NCBI GenBank assembly: GCA_030452365.1
Contig: JAKDMK010000181.1
Coordinates: 1-5,515 of the forward strand
Source of the DNA: Nitrococcus sp.
Lineage (GTDB): Bacteria > Pseudomonadota > Gammaproteobacteria > Nitrococcales > Nitrococcaceae
DNA: 5,515 nucleotides
Direction: 5' to 3'
Position 1 is the stretch's first letter. Every line of letters starts with the position of its first letter. The notes under the pieces are model-generated. The model was not told where the DNA came from. It saw only the letters and a program-made list of their open reading frames with translations, and searched no databases. Positions 1-5,515 of the stretch are shown in pieces. The position numbers were made by a program, and so were the translations under genes.

Positions 1-606
1 CTCTATATCTGGCCGGTGAGTCTGCGTGATTTGCCGCGCTGGATAGAGCGGCGGCTACACTCACGCGGCCTGAGCGCCGAGCCGAGGGTCATCGAGCTGC
101 TGGCCGATCGGGCCGAGGGCAATCTGCTGGCCGCGGCGCAAGAGGTCGAGAAGCTTTCTCTGCTGTTCGGCAAGGGCCGGGTGGATTGGGTTAGCGTGCG
201 CCGTGCCGTGACCGACAATGCGCGCTACGACGTCTTCGATCTGGGCGAAGCGGCCGTTTGCGGCAAGCGCGCGCGCGTGGATCGTATTTGCCGCGCTCTG
301 CGGGATGAGGGTACCGAGCCGACATTGGTGTTGTGGGCGCTGGTGCGTGACCTGCGGGTGCTTGCAACCCTGCAGGCGATGGCGGGTGATGCGCGCCAAG
401 TCGAGCGAGTATTGCAGCAGCAGAGGGTTCCCAAGCAGCGCCAGGCGCGGCTGCGGCAACTCGCGAGCGGTGGCGGTGCCTGGGATGAATTGTTGAGCCG
501 GGCGGCGCGCGTCGATCGGGTGATCAAGGGGGCGGCGAGCGGCCGACCCTGGGACGAGCTGTTACAATTGAGTCTTGATCTGACCACGTTGGCCGCGGCG
601 GTTTGA
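1..606 (+). CDS. holA: DNA polymerase III subunit delta, C-terminal part (5' end outside window)
   Basis: Delta subunit of the DNA polymerase III clamp loader. In the delta-gamma/tau-delta' complex it opens the beta sliding clamp so that it can be loaded on primed DNA. The reading frame is open from base 1 (LYIWPVSLRDLPRWI...) to the TGA at 604-606, giving 201 residues. The E. coli protein is about 343 residues, so the N-terminal clamp-binding and AAA+-like part lies upstream of the window. What is present matches the end of domain II and the helical collar domain III. The family block EGNLLAAAQEVEKLSLL (115-165) is followed by a conserved 'xxAVTDNARYDVFDL' region, and later 'EGTEPTLVLWALVRDLRVL' lies in the collar. 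A GTG at 16 could open a shorter frame, but it sits inside conserved sequence and is not a start. proA follows on the same strand. Identification is from recognised family motifs; no alignment was run. Confidence 0.93.
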   Translation, partial: LYIWPVSLRDLPRWIERRLHSRGLSAEPRVIELLADRAEGNLLAAAQEVEKLSLLFGKGRVDWVSVRRAVTDNARYDVFDLGEAAVCGKRARVDRICRALRDEGTEPTLVLWALVRDLRVLATLQAMAGDARQVERVLQQQRVPKQRQARLRQLASGGGAWDELLSRAARVDRVIKGAASGRPWDELLQLSLDLTTLAAAV

Positions 607-636
607 ATGCCGCGGCGTGTGGTTGCCGAAGCGGAC

Positions 637-640
637 GGAG
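637..640 (+). promoter_or_regulatory. Shine-Dalgarno site for proA
   Basis: GGAG lies nine bases before the ATG at 650. This supports that ATG over the in-frame ATG at 677, which has no comparable purine run at a suitable distance. The 43-base holA-proA gap shows no terminator-like stem with a T-run, so read-through from holA is plausible. Confidence 0.6.
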
Positions 641-649
641 ACAGGGTAG

Positions 650-1915
650 ATGCACAGTTCGGAGGTACGCCGCTATATGCGGAGCATTGGCCAGGCGGCG
701 CAAACGGCGGCCCGGACATTGGCGCGTGCCAGCAGCGCGCAGCGCAACGCAGCACTGCTCGCGATTGCCGAGCGGTTGCAGCGCGAGCGTCGGCGGCTCA
801 AGGAGGCCAATGAGTGCGACCAGGAGGCGGGTCGGGCCGGCGGGTTGGAGCCCGCGTTGCTGGAGCGCTTGGGTCTTAATGATGATCGAATCGATGGCAT
901 GGCCGAGGGGCTGCGACAAATCGCGGCGCTGCCCGATCCAATCGGCGCCGTTCGCGATCTGCACGTTCGCCCCTCGGGGATCCAGGTGGGGCGCATGCGC
1001 GTGCCGCTCGGCGTCATCGGCATCATCTACGAGGCGCGGCCCAATGTAACCGCGGATGCCGCGGGGTTGTGCCTAAAATCAGCCAATGCGGCCATTTTGC
1101 GCGGCGGCTCCGAGGCCATTCATTCCAACCAAGCGATCGCCGATTGCATCCGCTACGCGCTCGCCGAAAGCGATTTGCCGCGGGAGGCCGTGCAGGTAGT
1201 GGAGATAACCGATCGTGATGCGGTGGGCGAGTTGATCACTATGGATGAGTACCTCGATGTGCTGGTGCCCCGGGGCGGTAAGGGTCTGGTCGAGCGTCTA
1301 CTGCGCGAGGCCACCGTACCCATGATCAAACACCTGGACGGCGTCTGCCATGTCTATATCGACGATCAGGCCGATGAGGAGAAGGCGATTCGGATCGCCA
1401 TCAATGCGAAAACCCAGCGTTATGGAACTTGCAACACCATGGAGAGCCTGCTGATCGCAGAGGGCATCGCGCCGCGACTACTCCCCCGCTTGGTTGATCT
1501 CTACCAACAGGCGGGTGTGGAGCTGCGCGGCTGCGAGCGTACGCGTGCGCTCGCGAGCGCCGTGCAGCCGGCCACGGAGGCGGACTGGGAGACCGAATAC
1601 CTCGCGCCTATTCTATCGATCCGGGTCGTTGCCGATCTGGACTCGGCGATCGAGCATATCGAGCGTTATGGCTCGCATCATACCGACAGCATAGTGACCG
1701 AGAACTATACTCGTGCCTGGCGCTTTCTGCGCGAGGTCGATTCCAGCTCGGTCATGGTCAACGCCTCGACCCGCTTCGCCGACGGCTTTGAATATGGGCT
1801 CGGTGCGGAGATCGGTATCAGCACCGATAAGCTGCACGCACGCGGGCCGGTTGGGCTCGAGGGCTTGACCACGGAAAAATACCTGGTACTGGGCGACGGT
1901 CATATCCGCGCATGA
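650..1915 (+). CDS. proA: Gamma-glutamyl phosphate reductase (glutamate-5-semialdehyde dehydrogenase)
   Basis: Cytosolic enzyme of the second step of proline synthesis. It reduces L-glutamyl 5-phosphate with NADPH to glutamate 5-semialdehyde, releasing phosphate. The protein has 421 residues (E. coli 417) and belongs to the aldehyde dehydrogenase superfamily. Visible blocks are [16 protein letters not shown] (119-134), the cofactor-domain segment [10 protein letters not shown] (147-156), and VPRGGKGLV (206-214). The active-site segment [12 protein letters not shown] has the catalytic cysteine at 261. The family signature region runs [20 protein letters not shown] (328-347), and the C-terminal block is NASTRFADG with [17 protein letters not shown] (371-400). 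The residues around the active site look intact. The ATG at 650 is preceded by GGAG. proB, its usual pathway partner, is not in the window. The stop overlaps the nadD start, so the two are probably cotranscribed and translationally coupled. Confidence 0.97.
   Translation: MHSSEVRRYMRSIGQAAQTAARTLARASSAQRNAALLAIAERLQRERRRLKEANECDQEAGRAGGLEPALLERLGLNDDRIDGMAEGLRQIAALPDPIGAVRDLHVRPSGIQVGRMRVPLGVIGIIYEARPNVTADAAGLCLKSANAAILRGGSEAIHSNQAIADCIRYALAESDLPREAVQVVEITDRDAVGELITMDEYLDVLVPRGGKGLVERLLREATVPMIKHLDGVCHVYIDDQADEEKAIRIAINAKTQRYGTCNTMESLLIAEGIAPRLLPRLVDLYQQAGVELRGCERTRALASAVQPATEADWETEYLAPILSIRVVADLDSAIEHIERYGSHHTDSIVTENYTRAWRFLREVDSSSVMVNASTRFADGFEYGLGAEIGISTDKLHARGPVGLEGLTTEKYLVLGDGHIRA
1912..1915 (+). 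promoter_or_regulatory. ATGA stop-start overlap of proA and nadD
   Basis: The nadD ATG (1912-1914) shares two bases with the proA TGA (1913-1915). The 20 bases upstream hold only weak purine runs, and no good Shine-Dalgarno sequence is seen. nadD translation therefore probably depends on ribosomes ending on proA. The coupling is an inference from the overlap. Confidence 0.7.
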
Positions 1916-2580
1916 CCCGCGGCAACCTTGCCCCAGCGGCGCCGATCGGAATACTGGGCGGCACTTTCGATCCCGTTCATCATGGCCACCTGCGCCCGGC
2001 AATCGAGCTGCTGGAGCGCCTGGGTTTGGTTGAGATGCGCCTCGTTCCCGGCCATCTCCCACCGCATAGGCGAGCGCCCCGCACTCCCTCTCACCAGCGC
2101 TTACGGTTGCTGCAATTGGCTGTGGCCGGGGCTGCAGGTTTGGCCGTCGATGACCGTGAGCTGCGCCGCGGTGGCTATTCCTACACGGTGGATACCCTGC
2201 ATGAGCTGCGTGCCGAGCTCGGGGAGCGGCCGTTATGTTTCGTGCTCGGCAGCGATGCCTTTCTGGGGTTACCCAGTTGGTATCGCTGGCGCGATCTGGA
2301 AAACCTGACTCATCTGGTGGTCATGCAGCGTCCGGGACACGAATTGCGGCTCGGCGCTGAATTGATCGAGTGGGCCGCACCACGCCAGGTGAGCGATGCG
2401 GCGGCACTGCATGCTTGCAGCAGTGGGTTAATCTTATATCAGGAGCCCACGGCGTTGCCCATCTCGGCGTCCGGGATTCGCCGGCTCATCGCCCAGGGCC
2501 GCTCGGCTCGGTTCCTGATGCCGGATTCGGTGTGGCAATGCATCGCCAGTGAAGGGTTGTATGGCTACCCGCAGGTCTAG
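1912..2580 (+). CDS. nadD: Nicotinate-nucleotide adenylyltransferase
   Basis: Transfers AMP from ATP to nicotinic acid mononucleotide to form deamido-NAD, the central step of NAD synthesis, in the cytosol. The 222-residue product is close to the usual family length (E. coli about 213). The nucleotidyltransferase signature [11 protein letters not shown] occupies residues 16-26 and includes the HxGH ATP-binding motif (23-26). [10 protein letters not shown] (87-96), the GSDAF...LPSWYRW block (113-126) and the C-terminal ATP-contacting ISASGIR (184-190) follow. The last has Ser where many homologues have Thr. The N-terminus carries about ten residues before the first beta strand, a little long, but ATG 1912 is the natural start given the overlap with proA. 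The TAG stop (2578-2580) lies within the left arm of a long hairpin. In E. coli nadD sits in the same cluster with holA and rsfS. Confidence 0.96.
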   Translation: MTRGNLAPAAPIGILGGTFDPVHHGHLRPAIELLERLGLVEMRLVPGHLPPHRRAPRTPSHQRLRLLQLAVAGAAGLAVDDRELRRGGYSYTVDTLHELRAELGERPLCFVLGSDAFLGLPSWYRWRDLENLTHLVVMQRPGHELRLGAELIEWAAPRQVSDAAALHACSSGLILYQEPTALPISASGIRRLIAQGRSARFLMPDSVWQCIASEGLYGYPQV

Positions 2581-2631
2581 GGTCTGTTGGCGCTCACCCA
2601 CGGCGTCGCGGGTGAGTGTCAACAGGCCCTA
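2578..2631 (+). repeat. Long near-perfect inverted repeat (22-bp stem) at the nadD-rsfS junction
   Basis: Arm 2578-2599 pairs with 2610-2631 around a 10-base loop (2600-2609). All 22 positions can pair in + strand RNA. Nineteen are Watson-Crick pairs, and three are G-U wobbles (2583/2626, 2590/2619, 2592/2617). The right arm is followed by AAACTTC, not a T-run, and the outward side on the other strand also lacks a T-run, so this is not a canonical rho-independent terminator in either direction. The inner 50 bases (2580-2629) are flanked by TA on both sides. It contains the nadD stop codon. It could be a palindromic mobile-element remnant, an RNase III or RNase E/G processing site, or an mRNA stability element. 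The structure is seen directly; its role is unknown. Confidence 0.85.
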
Positions 2632-2644
2632 AACTTCAGCAATG

Positions 2645-2661
2645 CTCCGGCTACGGCGGAG
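2645..2661 (+). other. Small hairpin abutting the rsfS Shine-Dalgarno sequence
   Basis: CTCCG (2645-2649) pairs with CGGAG (2657-2661), leaving a 7-base loop. The stem ends one base before the rsfS ribosome binding site. The same CTCC can instead pair with GGAG at 2664-2667, inside the binding site. The pairing is short, so a regulatory role is only a possibility. Confidence 0.35.
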
Positions 2662-2669
2662 AAGGAGGT
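2662..2669 (+). promoter_or_regulatory. Strong Shine-Dalgarno sequence for rsfS
   Basis: AAGGAGGT is an eight-base match to the anti-Shine-Dalgarno complement and the strongest in the window. Twelve bases separate it from the ATG at 2682, somewhat long. The adjoining ATG at 2685 would be farther still, so 2682 is preferred. The frame is also open upstream to a GTG at 2616. That would place the start inside the hairpin and add 22 residues unlike any RsfS N-terminus. Confidence 0.75.
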
Positions 2670-2681
2670 CTACACGGCTTC

Positions 2682-3056
2682 ATGATGAAATCGGTCAAAG
2701 CTCTGGAGGAGGTAGAGCAAATCATTCAGACTGCATTGGAGGATATCAAGGCGGAAGATGTGGTCGTACTGGACGTGCGCCGGCGTACGTCGATCACCGA
2801 TTTGATGGTGATTGCCAGCGGCCGCTCGCGCCGGCACGTCCGGTCGATTGCCGATCGTATCCTCGAGGCAGCCAAATGCAATGCCATTCACACACTGGGT
2901 ATCGAAGGCGAAGAAAGCGCCGAGTGGATTCTCATCGATCTCGGCGATGTGGTTGTGCATGTGATGCAACCCGCGGTGCGCGAGTTCTATCGGCTCGAGC
3001 ATATATGGGGCATGGAATCCGAAGAGGAGATTGCCGGCTACGGGGAAGGACCGTGA
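2682..3056 (+). CDS. rsfS: Ribosomal silencing factor RsfS
   Basis: RsfS (YbeB/Iojap family) binds ribosomal protein uL14 on the 50S subunit and blocks joining with 30S, lowering translation in starvation or stationary phase. The product is 124 residues. Family blocks are VVVLDVRRRTSITDLMVIASG (28-48, read in two parts: VVVLDV and SITDLMVIASG), SRRHVRSIADRI (49-60), LGIEGEESAEWILIDLGDV (72-90) and VVHVMQPAVREFYRLEHIWG (91-110). The fold normally ends near this WG (E. coli 105 residues). Here an acidic, glycine-containing tail of 14 residues follows (MESEEEIAGY and four more). The ATG at 2682 is chosen from the Shine-Dalgarno position and homology. The strong binding site after the hairpin suggests independent translation rather than coupling to nadD. 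rlmH follows after six bases. Confidence 0.95.
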   Translation: MMKSVKALEEVEQIIQTALEDIKAEDVVVLDVRRRTSITDLMVIASGRSRRHVRSIADRILEAAKCNAIHTLGIEGEESAEWILIDLGDVVVHVMQPAVREFYRLEHIWGMESEEEIAGYGEGP

Positions 3057-3062
3057 GGTATC

Positions 3063-3533
3063 ATGGAGTTGCGTTTGATCGCGGTTGGCCGGCGCATGCC
3101 CGGTTGGGTCGAGGAAGGCTGGCGGGTGTTCGCCCGCAGAATGCCGCCCCAGCTGCGCCTGCGCTTGCTGGAAGTGCCGCTCGGACGGCGCGCGGGGCGG
3201 CGCAACATCAACGCGGTGTTAGCCGAGGAAGGGGCGCGGATTCTGAGCGCAGCCGGCAATGCGCGGATCATGGCGCTCGATTGTCAAGGCAGCCTGTTAA
3301 CCACCGCAGGGCTCGCCCGCCACATGGCGGGTTGGATGCAGGAGGGGCGCGATGTGGCCCTACTCGTCGGCGGCCCGGACGGCTTGTACCGGGACTGCCT
3401 AACGCAGGCCGAACACCGCTGGTGCATTTCGCCGCTTACATTGCCCCATATGCTGGTGCGAATTATCGTCGCCGAGCAGCTCTATCGCGCCTGGACGGTG
3501 CTGCAAAATCATCCTTATCACCGAGGCGGATGA
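3063..3533 (+). CDS. rlmH: 23S rRNA (pseudouridine1915-N3)-methyltransferase RlmH
   Basis: SPOUT-class, S-adenosylmethionine-dependent enzyme that methylates N3 of pseudouridine 1915 in helix 69 of 23S rRNA. In the known family it works as a homodimer on assembled 70S ribosomes. The product is 156 residues, matching E. coli (155). Visible features are the N-terminal strand MELRLIAVGRRMPGWV (1-16) and GRDVALLVGGPDG (95-107), which carries the SAM-binding glycine loop GGPDG (103-107). TLPHMLVRIIVAEQLYRAW (126-144) comes from the knotted region, and the tail NHPYHR (149-154) is typical of RlmH. Two candidate binding sites precede the ATG: AAGGA at 3046-3050 (12 bases away) and GAGG at 3055-3058 (4 bases away), the second overlapping the rsfS stop. 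Neither spacing is ideal, so coupling to rsfS is likely. Confidence 0.97.
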   Translation: MELRLIAVGRRMPGWVEEGWRVFARRMPPQLRLRLLEVPLGRRAGRRNINAVLAEEGARILSAAGNARIMALDCQGSLLTTAGLARHMAGWMQEGRDVALLVGGPDGLYRDCLTQAEHRWCISPLTLPHMLVRIIVAEQLYRAWTVLQNHPYHRGG

Positions 3534-3578
3534 CTTGCACGCAAGCCCCGCGCTGCCGCCTCGCGCAACAAGCCCTAT

Positions 3579-3582
3579 GAGG
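3579..3582 (+). promoter_or_regulatory. Shine-Dalgarno site deciding the maf start
   Basis: GAGG sits six bases before the ATG at 3589. The frame stays open upstream, with an ATG at 3577 and a TTG at 3535, but neither has a comparable site. The extra residues they would add lie outside the Maf fold, so 3589 is preferred. Confidence 0.65.
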
Positions 3583-3588
3583 TCTGGC

Positions 3589-4200
3589 ATGGAGCCGCAC
3601 GCGCTGCCTGATATCTATCTCGCCTCTGTCTCGCCCCGGCGCCGGCAGCTGCTCGAGCAACTGGGCGTGCATTTCGCCGAGGTTCGACAGGACGTCGAGG
3701 AGACTCCGCAACCGCGGGAGAGCCCGGAGGTTTTCGTATTGCGCCTGGCGTTGGAGAAAGCGCGCGCCGGTTTGCAGGCACTGCCGCGGGATCGGCTCAG
3801 ACCGGTCCTTGGAGCGGACACGGTGGTGGTCATCGATGAAGAGGTTCTCGGCAAGCCAGCCGATGAAGCGCAGGCCGTTGCGATGTTGGAGCGCTTATCC
3901 GGGCAGGTGCATCGGGTGCTCACCGGTGTGGCCATCGTCGAGGCCGAACATGAGGCAACGCGTCTGTCGGTGAGCAACGTGACGTTCCGGGAGCTCCAAG
4001 CCGATGAGCTGCACGCCTATTGGCGCACCGGCGAACCCCGGGACAAGGCGGGTGGATATGCCATACAGGGCCGAGGCGCCGTGTTCATCGAGCACCTGGA
4101 TGGTAGCTACTCCGGTGTCATGGGTTTGCCGCTGTTCGAGGTCGGGGACCTTCTTGCCGAGTTCAAGATCGCCTATCAGCGACACTGGTATTGCGGATAA
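3589..4200 (+). CDS. maf: Maf/YhdE-type nucleoside triphosphate pyrophosphatase (dTTP/UTP type)
   Basis: Maf proteins hydrolyse NTPs to NMP and pyrophosphate. The YhdE subfamily is known to act on dTTP, UTP and modified pyrimidines such as m5UTP and pseudo-UTP, and is seen as a house-cleaning enzyme. Overexpression of Maf relatives can arrest division. The product is 203 residues (E. coli YhdE about 197). Motifs run in family order: YLASVSPRRRQLL (10-22) for phosphate binding; the acidic EE (37-38); LEKARAG (55-61); LGADTVVV (74-81) with the presumed catalytic Asp77; GKP (88-90); LSGQVHRVLTGV (103-114); DKAGGYAIQG (152-161); and DGSYSGVMGLPL (171-182). The DKAG-Y-IQG form fits YhdE rather than the YceF paralogue. 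No key residue appears to be missing. rng begins three bases after the stop. This maf-rng pairing is also found in E. coli downstream of mreBCD. Confidence 0.95.
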   Translation: MEPHALPDIYLASVSPRRRQLLEQLGVHFAEVRQDVEETPQPRESPEVFVLRLALEKARAGLQALPRDRLRPVLGADTVVVIDEEVLGKPADEAQAVAMLERLSGQVHRVLTGVAIVEAEHEATRLSVSNVTFRELQADELHAYWRTGEPRDKAGGYAIQGRGAVFIEHLDGSYSGVMGLPLFEVGDLLAEFKIAYQRHWYCG

Positions 4201-4203
4201 TCC

Positions 4204-5515
4204 GTGGGCCAGGAGCTATTAATTAACGTCACACCGCGCGAAACCCGGGTTGCGGTGGTGGAGAACGGCGTCTTGCAGGAGGTCTATATCGAGCGTGCCG
4301 GGCGGCGCGGTTTGGTGGGGAATATTTATAAGGCGCGCGTATCACGCATCCTGCCGGGAATGCAGGCCGCATTCCTCGATGTGGGGCTGCAACGAACGGC
4401 CTTCCTACATGCCTCGGATATCGCCGGCCCCGAGGCGCCGCTGGAGCTGGGTGACGCCCCCGTCCCCGATATCACGGAGCTGCTCAGGGAGCAGCAGCAC
4501 GTTCTGGTGCAGGTGATCAAAGACCCCATAGGCACCAAGGGCGCCCGCTTGACGACGCGCATTACCATTCCGTCCCGGCTCATGGTTTTGCTACCCGGCA
4601 ACCCTACCGTGGGTATTTCCGCCCGCATCGAAGAGGAGACCGAGCGTGCGCGGCTGCGCAGTCTCGGAGAGGCTTTCGTCGCGGCCGGCGGGGCCAGCGG
4701 CTATATTTTGCGCACTGCCGCGGAAGGCGCTGGCGAGGACGCTTTGCAGCAGGATCGGGATTTCCTGTGCAAGCTCTGGCAATCGATCCAGGCACGCAGT
4801 GAGCCGGCTCAGCCCGGAACGCTCGTTCACGCTGATCTGCCGCTCGCGCTGCGCGCGCTGCGGGACCTGGTCACCGAGGGCATCGAAAAGGTAGGGGTGG
4901 ATTCCTGGGAAACTTGCCAGAAAGCACAGGTCTTTTGCGAGCAGTTTTTGCCGGATATCGCCGAGCGCATCGAACACTACCGCGGCGAGCGGCCGCTGTT
5001 CGACCTCTATGGGGTGGAGGATGAGATTCAACGGGCTCTGCAACGCCAGGCCCCGCTCAAATCGGGCGGACACCTGATCATCGATCAGACCGAGGCGATG
5101 ACGACGATCGACGTTAACACCGGGGGTTACGTCGGCCATCGCACGTTGGAGGAGACCATATTCAAGACCAATCTCGAGGCCGCCCAGGCCATCGCGCGGC
5201 AGCTGCGGCTGCGTAATCTCGGCGGTATCATCATCATCGACTTCATCGATATGGAGGAAGAAGAGCACCGGCGGCAGGTGCTGCGTGCCCTAGAGAAGGC
5301 ACTCGAGCGGGATCATGTGAAGACTCAGATCAGCAGTGTCTCGGCGCTGGGCCTAGTGGAAATGACCCGTAAGCGCACGCGGGAGTCACTGGAGCGAATC
5401 CTGTGCGAAACGTGCCGAACCTGCGCCGGGCGCGGTAGCCTCAAGAGCGCCGAGACCGTCTGTTACGAGATCGCGCGGGAAATCCTCAGGGAGGCGCGTC
5501 AGTTCGAAGTCAAGA
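4204..5515 (+). CDS. rng: Ribonuclease G, N-terminal 437 residues (3' end outside window)
   Basis: RNase E/G-family endonuclease that matures the 5' end of 16S rRNA and cuts AU-rich single-stranded mRNA, preferring 5'-monophosphate ends. An uninterrupted frame runs from 4204 to the window edge, about 437 of the usual 489 or so residues. The N-terminus MGQELLINVTPRETRVAVVE resembles RNase G, not RNase E. The S1 domain (about 36-125) has the RNA-contact Phe57 and Phe67 and Lys112. The 5'-sensor segment YILRTAAEG (167-175) has Arg170 and Thr171. The DNase I-like catalytic part has Asp303 (TTIDVNTG) and Asp346 (IIIIDFIDM), the two metal ligands. CETCRTC (401-407) holds the zinc-link cysteines, with Arg replacing the Pro of the common CPxC. 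The start must be GTG 4204: an in-frame TAA, the maf stop, lies six bases upstream, and later starts would cut conserved residues. I see no clear Shine-Dalgarno sequence, so coupling to maf is likely. Confidence 0.97.
   Translation, partial: MGQELLINVTPRETRVAVVENGVLQEVYIERAGRRGLVGNIYKARVSRILPGMQAAFLDVGLQRTAFLHASDIAGPEAPLELGDAPVPDITELLREQQHVLVQVIKDPIGTKGARLTTRITIPSRLMVLLPGNPTVGISARIEEETERARLRSLGEAFVAAGGASGYILRTAAEGAGEDALQQDRDFLCKLWQSIQARSEPAQPGTLVHADLPLALRALRDLVTEGIEKVGVDSWETCQKAQVFCEQFLPDIAERIEHYRGERPLFDLYGVEDEIQRALQRQAPLKSGGHLIIDQTEAMTTIDVNTGGYVGHRTLEETIFKTNLEAAQAIARQLRLRNLGGIIIIDFIDMEEEEHRRQVLRALEKALERDHVKTQISSVSALGLVEMTRKRTRESLERILCETCRTCAGRGSLKSAETVCYEIAREILREARQFEVK

Noticed and set aside
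607..813. Open frame starting directly after the holA stop (MPRRVVAEADGDRV...)
   Set aside because: It runs mostly inside proA in another frame, has no Shine-Dalgarno sequence, and resembles no known family; it is a GC-rich shadow.
2578..2640. Intrinsic terminator after nadD
   Set aside because: The stem is long and stable but AAACTTC follows it instead of a T-run, and the opposite direction has no T-run either, so I list it as an inverted repeat of unknown role.
2616..2681. Upstream GTG start for rsfS, adding 22 residues
   Set aside because: It would begin inside the hairpin, and a strong AAGGAGGT lies downstream pointing to the ATG at 2682, where RsfS homology begins.
2642..3580. 312-residue open frame on the plus strand overlapping rsfS and rlmH
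   Set aside because: The product is arginine- and alanine-rich low-complexity sequence typical of a shifted frame, while rsfS and rlmH are clear in the other frames.
3535..3588. N-terminal extension of maf from TTG 3535 or ATG 3577
   Set aside because: The extra residues precede the Maf fold without homology, and GAGG is well placed for ATG 3589.
4591..5268. 225-residue open frame on the minus strand
   Set aside because: It lies wholly antisense to the rng coding sequence, which carries all the catalytic motifs; it is a codon-bias shadow.
1..5515. Hidden accessory system, CRISPR array, tRNA or phage attachment site
   Set aside because: Nearly all of the window is accounted for by seven conserved housekeeping genes. 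No spaced direct repeats, cloverleaf-like sequence or integrase gene was seen on either strand.

Overview
The window is an ordinary, tightly packed housekeeping block from a GC-rich gammaproteobacterium. All seven genes lie on the + strand with no frameshifts. They are, in order, holA (3' part), proA, nadD, rsfS, rlmH, maf (yhdE type) and rng (5' part). The holA-nadD-rsfS-rlmH core is a well-known gammaproteobacterial cluster. The strong G/C third-position bias and proA sitting between holA and nadD fit a non-enteric lineage such as the Chromatiales/Ectothiorhodospiraceae. That placement is inference from gene order and composition only.

Layout. Positions 1-606 hold the C-terminal part of the DNA polymerase III delta subunit. 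After 43 bases comes proA (650-1915), whose stop overlaps the nadD start in an ATGA (1912-1915). nadD ends at 2580. The only sizeable gap (2581-2681) holds a long, almost perfect hairpin (2578-2631), then a small hairpin that abuts a strong Shine-Dalgarno sequence, then rsfS (2682-3056). rlmH follows after 6 bases (3063-3533), maf after 55 bases (3589-4200), and rng after 3 bases (4204 to the window edge). No stretch over 300 bases lacks a gene. I see no tRNA, rRNA, CRISPR array, insertion sequence with a transposase, or canonical intrinsic terminator.

How the genes relate. holA serves the replication clamp loader, proA proline synthesis, and nadD NAD synthesis. rsfS and rlmH both act on the large ribosomal subunit. 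maf clears non-canonical pyrimidine nucleotides, and rng processes 16S rRNA and degrades mRNA. From rsfS onward the block is therefore weighted to ribosome and RNA metabolism. The best candidate for something non-routine is the nadD-rsfS hairpin, which could be a TA-flanked remnant of a small palindromic mobile element or a processing site in the transcript. I found no convincing undescribed multi-gene system.
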